From Gammaproteobacteria bacterium RIFCSPHIGHO2_12_FULL_63_22 (GTDB lineage Bacteria; Pseudomonadota; Gammaproteobacteria; Xanthomonadales; Xanthomonadaceae), in contig MGYJ01000061.1 of the NCBI GenBank assembly GCA_001801685.1, positions 40,833-104,832 of the forward strand: a DNA stretch of 64,000 nt, read 5' to 3'. Shown in pieces: positions 43,985 through 54,100 of the stretch. The stretch's first letter is position 1. Each line of letters starts with the position of its first letter. The translations under genes and the position numbers were made by a program. Below the pieces are notes generated by a model. It ran no database searches and was not told where the DNA came from. It was given only the letters and a program-made list of their open reading frames with translations.

Positions 43985-44523
43985 GGCGCCGGTCCCATTG
44001 CCGCCAACTGCGGCTCGATCTGTTCGCGGATGATCTGTTCGGTGATGGGGCCGACCAGCTTCCAGCGGACCACCCCGTTGGCGTCGACCAGGAATGTTTC
44101 CGGCGCGCCGTAGATGCCCCAGTCGAGCGCCGCGCGGCCTTCCTGGTCGGCCAGGTTGAACTCGAAGGGATCGCCGAATTCCTGCAGCCAGCGTTGCGCA
44201 TCCGCCGGCTCATCCTTGTAGTTGTAGCCGATTACGCGGACTTTTCCCGAGCGCGCCAGGGCGGTGATGTGCGGGTGTTCTTCGCGGCAGGTCGGGCACC
44301 AGCTGCCCCAGACATTCATCAGGAAGGGTTTCCCGCGCAGGTCGGTGTTGGAAACCATTCGCGAAGCATCGCCCAGCACCGGCAGCGAAAAGGTCGGCAC
44401 TGGCTTGCCGATCAGGGGCGAGGGGATGGCGCTGGTATCACGGCCGGAATTCATGCGCACGCCGACGAACAGCAGGGCGGCGAGCGCCGCGAAAAACAGC
44501 AGCGGCAACAGTCGGCGGATCAT
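43981..44523 (-). CDS. ccmG: Thiol:disulfide interchange protein CcmG (DsbE)
   Basis: Membrane-tethered periplasmic thioredoxin (180 aa) that keeps apocytochrome cysteines reduced. N-terminal anchor helix at 5-23; active site WGSWCPTCREEH with Cys76 and Cys79; the acidic/insert features and cis-Pro region YGAPETFLVD that mark the CcmG branch. ATG 44523 gives the normal length; upstream codons overlap ccmF. It overlaps both neighbours by four bases. Confidence 0.95.
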   Translation of the reverse strand: MIRRLLPLLFFAALAALLFVGVRMNSGRDTSAIPSPLIGKPVPTFSLPVLGDASRMVSNTDLRGKPFLMNVWGSWCPTCREEHPHITALARSGKVRVIGYNYKDEPADAQRWLQEFGDPFEFNLADQEGRAALDWGIYGAPETFLVDANGVVRWKLVGPITEQIIREQIEPQLAAMGPAP

Positions 44524-46442
44524 GGGTTGGCCACCGGCCTGCGGAAACGTTTGTCGAACACCACGGCAAATCCGCCGATCGCCATCAGCAGGGCGCCCAG
44601 CCATATCCAGCGTATGAAGGGCTTCACGTACAGGCGCAGCGCCCAACTTCCGTCGGGTCCAAGCGGCTCGCCCAGCGCGACGTAGATATCGCGATTCAGG
44701 CCGCCGTCGATGTCGGCCTCGGTCATGATCGATCCGCCGCTGGCATAGGCGCGCTTTTCAGGGTGCATCGTCGCGATGACCTCACCGCCGCGGGTGACAA
44801 GTACGGTGCCGCGGTCAGCCTCGTAGTTGGGGCCCTGTACGCGCTCGATGCCGTCGAAGCGAAACGTGTAGCCGCGTAGTTCAAAACTTTGCCCGGTCCT
44901 GGCGGCAACGTCTTTCTCCTCGCTGACGCTTTCCGTCATCAGCACGCCGAAGAAAAACACTGCGAGCCCGAAATGGGCAAGGCACATGCCGACCATCTCG
45001 GCCGTGAAGCGACCCTTGCCCACCACGAAGCGTTGCCAGACGAACCGAAGCGTTCCCAGCACCAGCCAGGTCCCGACGATGAACGCGGCTGCGGTTTTTA
45101 CCGTGCCGTTCGGCCAGTTGAAGAAAGCGATCAATCCCACGACGGCAGCGACGGCCGCCCACGGCGCCAGCATGCGCAGGGGCGTGGACGCTTGCTCACG
45201 CTGCCAGCGGGTCAGAGGGCCGAAGGGCACCAGCATCGCCAGCGGCACCATCAACAACGAGAACAGCAAGCCGAAATAGGGCGGTCCGACCGAAATCTTG
45301 CCGAGGTCCAGCGCTTCGGCCAGCAGCGGATACAGGGTTCCCAGGAGGATCATGGCTGCGGCGCCAGTCAGCAGCAGGTTGTTGACGAGCAACAGGGTCT
45401 CCCGGGAAGCGGCGACGAAGGGCTGACCTTTTTCTTCGGTGGGTGCGCGCAAGGCGAACAGCAACAAGGAACCGCCGATCACCACCGCCAGGAACATCAG
45501 GATGAACATGCCGCGCGCCGGATCGGAAGCGAAGGCATGCACCGAGGTGAGTACGCCGGAGCGGACCAGGAAGGTGCCCAGCAGGGAAAGGGAAAACGCC
45601 GCGATCGCCAGCAGGAGGGTCCAGCTGCGGAAGCTGCCGCGTTTTTCGGTGACGGCCTGCGAATGAAGCAGCGCCAGTCCGACCAGCCACGGCATGAAGC
45701 TGGCGTTTTCGACCGGATCCCAGAACCACCATCCGCCCCAGCCCAGTTCGTAATAGGCCCAGAAGCTGCCGAGCGCGATGCCGATGGTCAGGAAGGACCA
45801 GGCGACATTGGTCCAGGTGCGCGACCAGCGTACCCACTGTGCATCCACCTTGCCGTCGATCAGCGCGGCGACGGCGAACGCGAACGCCACGGCAAATCCG
45901 ACATAGCCGGTGTACAGCAATGGCGGATGGGCAATCATCCCGATGTCCTGCAGCAGCGGATTCATGTCGCCGCCTTCCACCGCCGCCGGCAGCAATCGTG
46001 CGAACGGATTCGAAGTGAAAATCAGGAACGCCAGGAAGCCGACGCTGATCCATCCCATCACGGCCAACACGCGGGCAACCACCGGCTGCGGCAGCGACCG
46101 CGAGAAGGTCGCGACGGCGGCGATCCACAGGCTGAGGATGAATACCCAGAGCAGCAAGGAGCCCTCATGCGCGCCCCAGACCGCGGTGTACTGATAGATG
46201 GTGGGCAGCAGGCTGTTGGAATTGTTCGCCACGTAGGCGATGGAAAAATCGTGGACGATGAATGCGTGGGTGAGGATGGCGTACGCGAAGCCGATCAGTG
46301 CCAGTTGCGAAAACGCCAGGGGCCGCGCCGTCGACATCCATGCCTCATTGCCGCGATGGGCGCCGAGCAGGGGCAGGGTGCCGAGCAGCACTGCGAGCAG
46401 CAGGGCGAAGATCAGCGCAAGCAATCCGAGTTCGGGCAACAC
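44520..46442 (-). CDS. ccmF: Haem lyase CcmF
   Basis: Core of the cytochrome c haem lyase (640 aa, about 14-15 transmembrane helices). The WWD signature GWGGWWFWDPVENASFMPW is visible near residues 233-251, and conserved His residues lie in AVWGAHEGSLLLW and IAHPPLLY. A large periplasmic segment lies near residues 510-610. The start is GTG 46442, immediately next to the ccmE stop with no spacer. It takes haem from holo-CcmE and attaches it to CxxCH sites together with CcmH and CcmI. Confidence 0.96.
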   Translation of the reverse strand: MLPELGLLALIFALLLAVLLGTLPLLGAHRGNEAWMSTARPLAFSQLALIGFAYAILTHAFIVHDFSIAYVANNSNSLLPTIYQYTAVWGAHEGSLLLWVFILSLWIAAVATFSRSLPQPVVARVLAVMGWISVGFLAFLIFTSNPFARLLPAAVEGGDMNPLLQDIGMIAHPPLLYTGYVGFAVAFAFAVAALIDGKVDAQWVRWSRTWTNVAWSFLTIGIALGSFWAYYELGWGGWWFWDPVENASFMPWLVGLALLHSQAVTEKRGSFRSWTLLLAIAAFSLSLLGTFLVRSGVLTSVHAFASDPARGMFILMFLAVVIGGSLLLFALRAPTEEKGQPFVAASRETLLLVNNLLLTGAAAMILLGTLYPLLAEALDLGKISVGPPYFGLLFSLLMVPLAMLVPFGPLTRWQREQASTPLRMLAPWAAVAAVVGLIAFFNWPNGTVKTAAAFIVGTWLVLGTLRFVWQRFVVGKGRFTAEMVGMCLAHFGLAVFFFGVLMTESVSEEKDVAARTGQSFELRGYTFRFDGIERVQGPNYEADRGTVLVTRGGEVIATMHPEKRAYASGGSIMTEADIDGGLNRDIYVALGEPLGPDGSWALRLYVKPFIRWIWLGALLMAIGGFAVVFDKRFRRPVANP

Positions 46443-46895
46443 TCAGTTGGCCCCGCAGCTGGTGGTTTTCATGGCGATGCCTTTTGCCATGGCGTCCGCC
46501 ACTTCCCTGGGCATGTAGGTTTCATCGTGCTTTGCCAGCACTTCGCTGGCGACGAACCCCTCGCCTTGCATCCGGCCGGTGGCGATGATGCTGGTTCCCT
46601 CGCGGAACATGTCGGGCAGGATTCCGTTGTAGGTTACCGGCACCTGGCGAACGCGATCGGTCACCGCGAAGTGCACGTCCAGCGTGCCGTCGGTCCGGCG
46701 CACGCTGCCTTCGCAGACCACGCCACCGAGGCGGAAGCGCGCGTCGCGCGGGGCCGAGCCTTCGCGCACATCGGTAGGCGTGTGCAGGTAGGTCAGGTTT
46801 TCCTGCAAGGCGAGCACGATGAAGGTGCCGGCCACCGCAGCGGCGGCCAGGATGAGTACGATCAATGCGATGCGACGCTTTCGTGTGGGGTTCAT
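46443..46895 (-). CDS. ccmE: Haem chaperone CcmE
   Basis: Periplasmic haem carrier (150 aa) anchored by one helix (8-30). It binds haem covalently through His123 in LAKHDETYMP, with Tyr127 as haem ligand. The OB-fold core (~45-120) contains RFRLGGVVCEGSVRR. It receives haem from CcmABCD and delivers it to CcmF. Its ATG overlaps the ccmD stop (ATGA). Confidence 0.96.
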   Translation of the reverse strand: MNPTRKRRIALIVLILAAAAVAGTFIVLALQENLTYLHTPTDVREGSAPRDARFRLGGVVCEGSVRRTDGTLDVHFAVTDRVRQVPVTYNGILPDMFREGTSIIATGRMQGEGFVASEVLAKHDETYMPREVADAMAKGIAMKTTSCGAN

Positions 46896-47038
46896 GCGGA
46901 TTTCTTTGCTTGTTCGCGACGGACGCGCAGCGCTATTGCACGCCGCACTTGTGCCAATTTGATTCGCGGCGAGAGGTAGTCCCAGGCCAGTACGACCGCG
47001 AACACCGCATAGGCGAAGCGTACGTAATCAATGTTCAC
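46892..47038 (-). CDS. ccmD: Cytochrome c maturation protein CcmD
   Basis: Small membrane protein of 48 aa with one helix (about residues 4-20, FAYAVFAVVLAWDYLSP) and a basic cytoplasmic tail (RRAIALRVRREQAKKS). This is exactly the CcmD pattern, and it sits between ccmC and ccmE. The start is GTG 47038, overlapping the last 11 bases of ccmC. It helps release holo-CcmE from CcmABC. Short and easily missed; assignment rests on position, topology and size. Confidence 0.88.
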   Translation of the reverse strand: MNIDYVRFAYAVFAVVLAWDYLSPRIKLAQVRRAIALRVRREQAKKSA

Positions 47039-47786
47039 CGGCAGTCATCCCCACGCTGTTGCGCACCCAGTCCTTGCCTGATTCCTGTTCCAGGTTGAGC
47101 ACGCGTGCGCGCTGCAGCAGGGAGCCGAGGAACCAGAATTTCGTGCCGAGCGCCGTGGCGATCAGCGGCCACATCATGCTCGGATCCATCTTCGACGGGC
47201 CGATCAGGCGAATGGTTTCGCCCTGGTGCAGCGTGTTCCACCATTCGACGGCAAAATGCACGATCGGGACGTTGACCAGGCCGACCAGCGCCAGGAAGCA
47301 GGCGGCGCGCGCGGCGGCGCGGCGGTCCTCGATGGCGTTGTACAAGCCGATGACGCCCACGTAGAGGAACAACAACACGAGTTCGGACGTGAGGCGTGGA
47401 TCCCAGGTCCACCAGGTGCCCCAGGTTGGCTTGCCCCAGATGGATCCGCTGGCCAGCGTGATCAGGGTGAAGGCAGCGCCGATGGGCGCGCAGGCCATGG
47501 CGAGGTTTTCGCAGGCCTTGATCCGCCAGACCAGGGCGATCACCGCCTGGGCGGCCATCACGATGAAAATGAACAGGCTCATCCATGCTGCGGGCACGTG
47601 GATGTAGAGAATTCGGAAGCTCTCGCCCTGCTTGTAATCGGCCGGCACCGAATAAAGCGCGCCGTAGATGCCGATGGCCAGCAAGACGAAGGCGGCGGCG
47701 TACGACCACGGCGCCCAGCGTGCGGCGAAGCGATCGAACAAGGGCGGCGAGCCCGTTTTGTTGAACCAGAGGATGAGGCGATTCAA
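47028..47786 (-). CDS. ccmC: Haem export/handling protein CcmC
   Basis: Six-helix membrane protein (252 aa) that loads haem onto CcmE. It contains the tryptophan-rich WWD motif GTWWTWDPRLTSELVLLF and the family segments YIHVPAAWMSLFIFIVMAA and VPIVHFAVEWWNTLHQG. No ATG fits: TTG 47786 gives the family-like start NRLILWFNKTGSPPLF, while CTG 47807 overlapping the ccmB stop (CTGA) would add seven residues. The longer open frame upstream lies in ccmB and is not real. Stop overlapped by ccmD. Confidence 0.92.
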   Translation of the reverse strand: MNRLILWFNKTGSPPLFDRFAARWAPWSYAAAFVLLAIGIYGALYSVPADYKQGESFRILYIHVPAAWMSLFIFIVMAAQAVIALVWRIKACENLAMACAPIGAAFTLITLASGSIWGKPTWGTWWTWDPRLTSELVLLFLYVGVIGLYNAIEDRRAAARAACFLALVGLVNVPIVHFAVEWWNTLHQGETIRLIGPSKMDPSMMWPLIATALGTKFWFLGSLLQRARVLNLEQESGKDWVRNSVGMTAGEH

Positions 47787-47803
47787 GGGTCGATCAACCG
47801 GGG

Positions 47804-48505
47804 TCAGGTAAGCGCGATGCGCAGGGCGGTAGCGGCGGCGAGGGGAGCTAGTACCAGGCAAGCAGCCAGACCGGCGGCCAACAGGTAGACGGCGCCCATC
47901 CATGGCAGGCCTTGCGCGGCAGCCACCACCGCGCCGGCGCCGAACACCAGCACGGGGAGGAAAAGCGGCAGCGCCAACACCGCCAAAAGCATACCAGAGC
48001 GGCGGATTCCTACCGTCAACGCGGCGACAACCGCACCGATCAGGCTGAGCAGGGGCGTACCCAGCGCCAGCGACAAGAGCATGGGTGCGAGCAAGTCGCG
48101 CGGCAGTTGCAGCAACTCGGCAAAAAAAGGCGTCAGCAGCAGCAGGGGAAACGAGGTCACGGTCCAGTGCACGGCAACGCGCATGGCAATCAGCCAGGCC
48201 AACGGTACCGGGCTCAGCAGCAACTGTTCGAGGCTGCCGTCTTCCAGGTCGCTGCGGAACAGGGAATCGAGCGTTAGCAGGCCGGCCAGCAACACGGCCA
48301 CCCACAGCACGCCAGGCGCGATGCGCGCGAGCATCGGCGACTCGCTTCCGAGAGCCAGCGGAAAGAGCGCAATCACCATCAACGCGAACAGCATCGGCTG
48401 CATGGCGTCGCCGCGACGCCGCCAAACCAGGCGCAGGTCGCGCTCCAGTTGGGCGCGGGCGCAGGCCATCAGGCTGGGCGCGGGGGTTTGGGCGATTGCA
48501 TTCAT
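47804..48505 (-). CDS. ccmB: Haem exporter membrane subunit CcmB
   Basis: ABC-2-type membrane subunit (233 aa, six transmembrane helices) of the CcmAB complex, which uses ATP to release holo-CcmE. Family segments: [18 protein letters not shown] after the second helix (the conserved coupling region) and [20 protein letters not shown] sequence near residues 150-165. ATG 48505 overlaps the ccmA stop (ATGA). Length agrees with E. coli CcmB (220 aa). Confidence 0.95.
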   Translation of the reverse strand: MNAIAQTPAPSLMACARAQLERDLRLVWRRRGDAMQPMLFALMVIALFPLALGSESPMLARIAPGVLWVAVLLAGLLTLDSLFRSDLEDGSLEQLLLSPVPLAWLIAMRVAVHWTVTSFPLLLLTPFFAELLQLPRDLLAPMLLSLALGTPLLSLIGAVVAALTVGIRRSGMLLAVLALPLFLPVLVFGAGAVVAAAQGLPWMGAVYLLAAGLAACLVLAPLAAATALRIALT

Positions 48506-49134
48506 GCGGTCAGGTCCAGCGTGCGGATCGGCACCGGGGGCGCGGCGTAAGCGCCGTGGGTAGTCAGCAGCGCCGCGCCGCCCTGCGCGAGGTGGCCGGC
48601 AATCAGGCGATTGACCAGCGCGATCCCGTCCAGGTCGAGGTTGGCGTAGGGTTCGTCGAGCAGCCACAAGGGGGCAGGCGACAGGCGCAGCCGGGCCAGC
48701 GAGAGCCGCTTGTTCTGGCCTGCCGACAAGCGTCGCGCCAGATTGTCCTCGAAGCCAGCCAAGCCGACTTCAGCCAAGGCTCGTTCCGGGGGCAGGTTCG
48801 ACGCCTGGAGCGCCGCCGTGAAGCGCAGGTTTTCCAGGGTGCTCAGTTCACCCTTGTGGCCGGGCAGGTGGCCCAGGAACGTGCAGCCGCGCGCCAGGTG
48901 TCCCTGGTCGACGAGCTGGCCGCCCACGTGGACTTCACCCTCGCCAGCGGCCAGTAGTCCGGCCAGCACGCGCAACAGGGTGCTTTTGCCCGCGCCATTG
49001 CCGCCGAGCACCATCAGCGCCTCGCCGGCGTCCAGCCTGAAATCGAGCGGGCCGAAGATGCGTTCCTCGTTGCGCGAGAAACTCAGGCCCCGGCATTCCA
49101 GCAAGGGCAGGGCGTCGGTGGGGGATGGGTTCAT
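48502..49134 (-). CDS. ccmA: Haem exporter ATPase CcmA
   Basis: ABC ATPase of the cytochrome c maturation system (210 aa). Walker [10 protein letters not shown] (44-52), signature [14 protein letters not shown] and Walker B LWLLDEP are all intact. First gene of a complete minus-strand ccmABCDEFGHI operon in which nearly every junction overlaps. A 72-base gap separates it from a divergent aminotransferase gene; that gap must hold both promoters. No regulator site was recognised there. Confidence 0.95.
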   Translation of the reverse strand: MNPSPTDALPLLECRGLSFSRNEERIFGPLDFRLDAGEALMVLGGNGAGKSTLLRVLAGLLAAGEGEVHVGGQLVDQGHLARGCTFLGHLPGHKGELSTLENLRFTAALQASNLPPERALAEVGLAGFEDNLARRLSAGQNKRLSLARLRLSPAPLWLLDEPYANLDLDGIALVNRLIAGHLAQGGAALLTTHGAYAAPPVPIRTLDLTA

Positions 49135-49206
49135 GCCGGGGCGAAGTTTACCAAGTCGGGTCGCCAGTCCGCATAATCGAGATCAAGCCCGCCGCAGAAT
49201 CCCTCC

Positions 49207-50355
49207 ATGCAGATCGAAACCAAGCTTCCCAAGGTCGGTACCACCATCTTCACCGTGATGTCGCAGCTGGCGATGGAACACGCTGCGGTCAACCTGGGCC
49301 AGGGCTTTCCCGACTTCGCCGTGCCGCAGTTGCTGGCCGACGAGTTGAGCCAGGCCATGCGCGATGGCAAGAACCAGTACGCGCCGATGAGCGGGATTCC
49401 TGCGCTGCGCCAGGCCATCGCGGCCAAGACCCTGGATTGCTACGGCTGCCGGGTGGATGCGGATGCACAAATCACCGTCGCCAGCGGTGCGAGCGAGGCG
49501 ATTTTCGACGCCGTGCTGGCGGTGGTCCGCCCCGGCGATGAAGTGATCGTGCTCGACCCCTGCTACGACTGCTACGAACCCGCCATCGACCTGGCGGGTG
49601 GTCGCGCCGTGCACGTGTCGCTGGACCCGCTGGATTTTTCCGTGGACTGGCAGAAAGTGCGCGACGCGGTCAGCCCGCGCACGCGCCTGTTGTTCATCAA
49701 CACGCCGCACAACCCGTCAGGTGCGATGCTTGATGCCGCCGACATGGCCGAACTGGCCGACATCGTTCGCAATACCGGCATCCTTGTCCTGTCCGATGAA
49801 GTCTACGAACACATCGTGTTCGACGGTCGAGTGCACGAAAGCGTATTGCGCTATCCGGAACTGGCGGCGCGCAGCTTCGTCATCTCCAGTTTCGGCAAGA
49901 CCTACCACTGCACCGGCTGGAAGGTCGGCTATTGCATCGCCCCGCCCGCGCTGACGGCCGAGTTCCGCAAGGTGCACCAGTACAACACCTTCTGCACCTT
50001 CGCCCCGGCGCAGTGGGCGTTCGCCGCGATGATCGAAAAACACCCCGAGCACCATCGCGAGCTTGGCGCCTTCTACCAGGCCAAGCGCGACCAGTTCGCG
50101 CGGCAGCTGCAGGGCACTCGCCTGCGGCCCTTGCCGGTGCCGGGTGGTTATTTCCAGTTGGTGGATTATTCGTCCATCAGTGACCTGGGTGATGCCGCCT
50201 TCTGCCGTTGGCTGACCATTGAAAAGGGCGTGACTGCCATTCCGCTGTCGCCGTTCTATGAAACGCCGCCGCCGGACCAGCGACTGGTCCGCCTGTGTTT
50301 TGCCAAGAATCCCGAAACGCTGGATGCCGCGATCGCGCGGCTGGAGAAGGTGTGA
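49207..50355 (+). CDS. PLP-dependent methionine/glutamine-type aminotransferase
   Basis: Fold-type I class I/II aminotransferase (382 aa) like E. coli YbdL and eukaryotic glutamine transaminase K. PLP lysine Lys231 in SSFGKTYHCTGWK, Asn and Asp ligands in INTPHNPSGA and LVLSDEVYE, and an N-terminal NLGQGFPDFAVP. It probably uses glutamine to aminate 2-oxoacids such as the methionine precursor 4-methylthio-2-oxobutanoate. The next gene, an omega-amidase, overlaps by one base and would remove the 2-oxoglutaramate formed. ATG 49207 has a weak ribosome site; a CATAAT -10 lies near 49172. Confidence 0.88.
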   Translation: MQIETKLPKVGTTIFTVMSQLAMEHAAVNLGQGFPDFAVPQLLADELSQAMRDGKNQYAPMSGIPALRQAIAAKTLDCYGCRVDADAQITVASGASEAIFDAVLAVVRPGDEVIVLDPCYDCYEPAIDLAGGRAVHVSLDPLDFSVDWQKVRDAVSPRTRLLFINTPHNPSGAMLDAADMAELADIVRNTGILVLSDEVYEHIVFDGRVHESVLRYPELAARSFVISSFGKTYHCTGWKVGYCIAPPALTAEFRKVHQYNTFCTFAPAQWAFAAMIEKHPEHHRELGAFYQAKRDQFARQLQGTRLRPLPVPGGYFQLVDYSSISDLGDAAFCRWLTIEKGVTAIPLSPFYETPPPDQRLVRLCFAKNPETLDAAIARLEKV

Positions 50356-51155
50356 TGGTCGATCTGCGCGTCAGCCTGGTGCAGGGCGATACCGTCTGGC
50401 TGGATCCGGACGCCAACCACGCGATGTACGCGGACATGATGGCGCCGCTGAAGGGTACGACCGACCTCGTGGTACTGCCGGAGACCTTCACTTCGGGCTT
50501 CAGCAACGAAGCGCTGGCCCGCGCCGAAGGTATGGACGGCCCGACCGTGGCATGGATGCTCGGACAGGCGGCCTCGTTGGGCGCCGTGGTGACTGGCAGC
50601 GTCCAAATGCGTGACGGCGACGGCGTCTACAACCGCCTGCTGTGGGCGACCCCGGATGGCGAGCTGAAGCACTACGACAAGCGGCATTTGTTCCGGATGG
50701 CGAAGGAACACGAGCGCTATGCCTCGGGCCGCGAGCGCATGACGGTCGAGCTGAAAGGCTGGCGAGTTTGCCCATTGGTCTGTTACGACCTTCGTTTCCC
50801 CGTCTTCATCCGCAATCGTTTCGGCGTGGAGGCGGCGGATCGGTTCGACTATGACCTGCTGGTGTTCGTGGCCAACTGGCCGAGCGCGCGCGCGTACGCC
50901 TGGTCCACGTTGCTGCGCGCCCGCGCCATTGAAAACCTGTGTTACGTGGCCGCGGTGAATCGCGTGGGCGTGGACGGCAACCAGATCAGCTACAGCGGCG
51001 CAAGCGTCGCGCTGGACGAGTTGGGCGCGCCCATCATCGAATGTGGCGCGCAGGCCCAGGTGGTGACGGTGACGTTTTCGGCGGCGGCGCTGGCGGCGCA
51101 TCGCGCGCGGTTTCCGGCGCAACTGGATGCGGACCAGTTCGAAATCCGCATCTGA
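50355..51155 (+). CDS. Nitrilase-family omega-amidase (YafV/Nit2 type)
   Basis: Carbon-nitrogen hydrolase (266 aa) with the catalytic triad Glu43 (LPETFTSGFS), Lys109 (HYDKRHLF) and Cys143 (LVCYDLRFP), plus NWPSARAYAWSTLLRARAIE, typical of the omega-amidase branch. It hydrolyses 2-oxoglutaramate to 2-oxoglutarate and ammonia. The ATG overlaps the aminotransferase stop (TGATG), so the glutamine-transaminase/omega-amidase pair is translated together, drawing transamination forward. Convergent with mfd, nine bases away. Confidence 0.88.
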   Translation: MVDLRVSLVQGDTVWLDPDANHAMYADMMAPLKGTTDLVVLPETFTSGFSNEALARAEGMDGPTVAWMLGQAASLGAVVTGSVQMRDGDGVYNRLLWATPDGELKHYDKRHLFRMAKEHERYASGRERMTVELKGWRVCPLVCYDLRFPVFIRNRFGVEAADRFDYDLLVFVANWPSARAYAWSTLLRARAIENLCYVAAVNRVGVDGNQISYSGASVALDELGAPIIECGAQAQVVTVTFSAAALAAHRARFPAQLDADQFEIRI

Positions 51156-51164
51156 TTCCCGGGA

Positions 51165-54100
51165 TCAACCGGTCTTCAGCAGCGTCATCAGCCCGCGCGC
51201 CGTCCGCACGCGAGACGCGGCATCGGGCAGTTCCAGCTTCACGCGCATTTTTTCCGGGCCGTCCATCGCGTAGATGCGTGGCTGGGACTGGATCAGGCGA
51301 ATGATGGACATCGGGTCCACGTTGGGCTGCGCGAGGAAATGCACGCGGCCACCCATCGGGCCCAGTTCAAGCTTGCGCAGGCCCAGTCGCGTGGCCTCGA
51401 GCTTGAGCTCGGTCACTGCGAACAACTGCTTGGTCTGTTCGGGCAGGATGCCGAAGCGGTCCACCATCTCGACCTGCAGTTCCTTCAGTGCATCCTCGTC
51501 GCGCGCGGAGGCGATTCGCTTGTACAGCGTGAGTCGCGCGTGCACGTCGGGCAGGTAGTCGTCCGGAATCAGCGCGGGGATATGCAACTCGACTTCGGCG
51601 CCGTGGCGGATGCTCGGATCGAGGTCGGGAATCTTGCCGGAGCGAATGGACTTGACTGCGCGTTCCAGCAGTTCGGTGTAAAGGGAAAATCCGATCTCGG
51701 CGATCTGGCCCGATTGCTCCTCGCCCAGCAATTCGCCTGCACCACGAATTTCCAGGTCGTGCGTCGCCAGCGTGAATCCGGCGCCGAGTTCCTCCAGCGA
51801 AGCCAGCGCCTCCAGGCGCTTCTCGGCATCGCCGGTCATCGCCTTCTTGTTCGGCACCACCAGGTAGGCGTAGGCGCGATGGTGCGATCGGCCGACGCGA
51901 CCACGCAGTTGGTGCAGTTGCGAAAGCCCGAAACGATCGGCGCGATTGACGATGATCGTGTTGGCACTGGGAATGTCGATGCCCGACTCGATGATGGTGG
52001 TGCATACCAGGACGTTGAAGCGTTGCCGGTGGAAGTCGAGCATGGTTTGTTCGAGCTCGCGTTCCGGCATCTGGCCGTGGGCAATGCGGATGCGGGCCTC
52101 GGGAATGAGTTCACCCAGTTCGCGCGCCATCTTCTCGATGGTGTCCACTTCGTTGTGCAGGAAATAGACCTGGCCGCCGCGCGCCAGTTCGCGCTGGAAG
52201 GCCTCGCGCAGCAGGGCATTGTCCCAGGCGGTGATGAAGGTCTTGACCGCCAACCGGTGCGCAGGCGGGGTGCCGATGATGGAAAGCTCGCGCAGGCCCG
52301 CCATCGCCATGTTCAAGGTGCGCGGGATCGGAGTAGCCGTCAGCGTGAGCAAGTGGACTTCGGCGCGCAATGCCTTCAGCGCTTCCTTCTGTCGCACGCC
52401 GAAACGCTGTTCCTCGTCCACGATCACAAGGCCGAGGTCCTTGAACTTCACGTCTCCTTGCAGCAAACGGTGCGTGCCGACGATCACGTCGATCTTGCCT
52501 TCTTCCAGCAGCACGATCGCCGCCTTGATTTCCTTGGCGGACTTGAAGCGCGACAGCACTTCCACCCGGATCGGCCAATCGGCGTAACGGTCGCGAAAGT
52601 TGCGGTAGTGCTGTTCGGCCAGCAGGGTGGTCGGGACCAGGATGGCGACCTGCTTGCCGGAGGTCGCGGCGACGAATGCGGCGCGCACGGCAACTTCGGT
52701 CTTGCCGAAACCGACGTCGCCGCAAACCACGCGGTCCATCGGCGTGGGCTTGGCCAGGTCGGTGATGACGGCCTCGATGCTGGCGGCCTGGTCGGGTGTT
52801 TCCTCGAAAGGGAAGGTTGCGGCGAAAGGTTCGTACATCGAGCGGTCCACGACCAGCGACTGGCCCCGGCGGGCATGCCTGCGCGCCTGGATGTCGAGCA
52901 GTTCGGCAGCGACGTCACGTATCTTTTCAGCGGCCTTGCGCTTGGCTTTTTCCCACGCGTCACCGCCGAGCGAGTGCAGCGGCGCGAATTCCGCCGACGT
53001 GCCGGAATAGCGCGACACCAGCTGCAGCTGCGCCACGGGCACGTACAGCTTGTCGCCCTTGGCGTATTCGATACAGAGGAATTCGCCCGCGACGCCGCCA
53101 GTGTCCAGCGACACCAGGCCCTGGTAGCGACCGACGCCATGGTCTTCGTGCACGATCGGCGAGCCGATCGTGATTTCGCTGAGGTCACGCAGGATGGCAT
53201 CCGGGTCGCGCAGCGCGGCCTTCTTGCGCCGGCGGCTCTGGTCGGCGCGCTCGGGGAACAATTGCCTTTCGGTCAGTACCGTTATCGCCGGCTCGGTGAT
53301 TGCGAAGCCATCTTCCAGCGGTGCGACCGCGATGCCGAAGTGGTGGTCGGAGCCGAGGAAGGAAGTCCAGTTGCCGATCGTTACCGGCTTCATCGCCGCG
53401 GAATCGAGCAATTCGATCAGGGCTTCGCGACGACCTGCGGAGTCGGCGGCAATCAGCACGCGGCCCGGATAGTTCGACAGGAAGGACTTGAGCGCGGCGC
53501 CTGATTCCTCGCCCTTGCTGGTCCAGGGCAGGGGCGGCGCCTTTTGTTCCGCCATCGCCCGGGATTGGTCGTACTGGGGATGTCCCGCGGCACAGACCTC
53601 GATGCGCTCGGCGCGATTCAACTCGGCCCGCAGCAGCTCGGGCGCAAGGAAGATTTCTTCCGGGGGCAGGATGGGCCGTTCGACGTCATGGCGACGCTGT
53701 TCCCAGCGATCGTGGGTCTGGGCCCAGAACGCAGTCGCCGCGTCCGCAGCGCCTTCGCCGACAACGACCAGCGTGTCGCTGCCGAGGTGTTCGAACAGCG
53801 ATGCAGTGTGGTCGAAGAACAAGGGCAGGTAGTACTCGATGCCGGCCGGCGTGCCGCCTTCCTTAAGGTCCTGGTACAGCGGGCAGCGACGCGGATCGAA
53901 GTCGAAGCGCTCGCTGAGTTTTTCGCGCACGCGTCTCGTGCTGGCGAGGTCGAGTGGAAATTCCCGTGCGGGCAGCAGCTTCACCGAATCGACCGGATGA
54001 TCGGAACGCTGGGTATCGGGATCGAAGCTGCGCAGCGTGTCGATCACGTCATCGAACAACTCGATGCGATAGGGTACTTCCGAACCCATCGGAAACAGGT

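Noticed and set aside
44889..46979. Plus-strand open frame of 696 codons opposite ccmF and ccmE
   Set aside because: The opposite strand encodes WWD-motif CcmF and haem-binding CcmE; the plus frame is low-complexity Arg/Gln/His-rich.
51339..53504. Plus-strand open frame of 721 codons opposite mfd
   Set aside because: Shadow of the conserved helicase gene; no domain or start signal.
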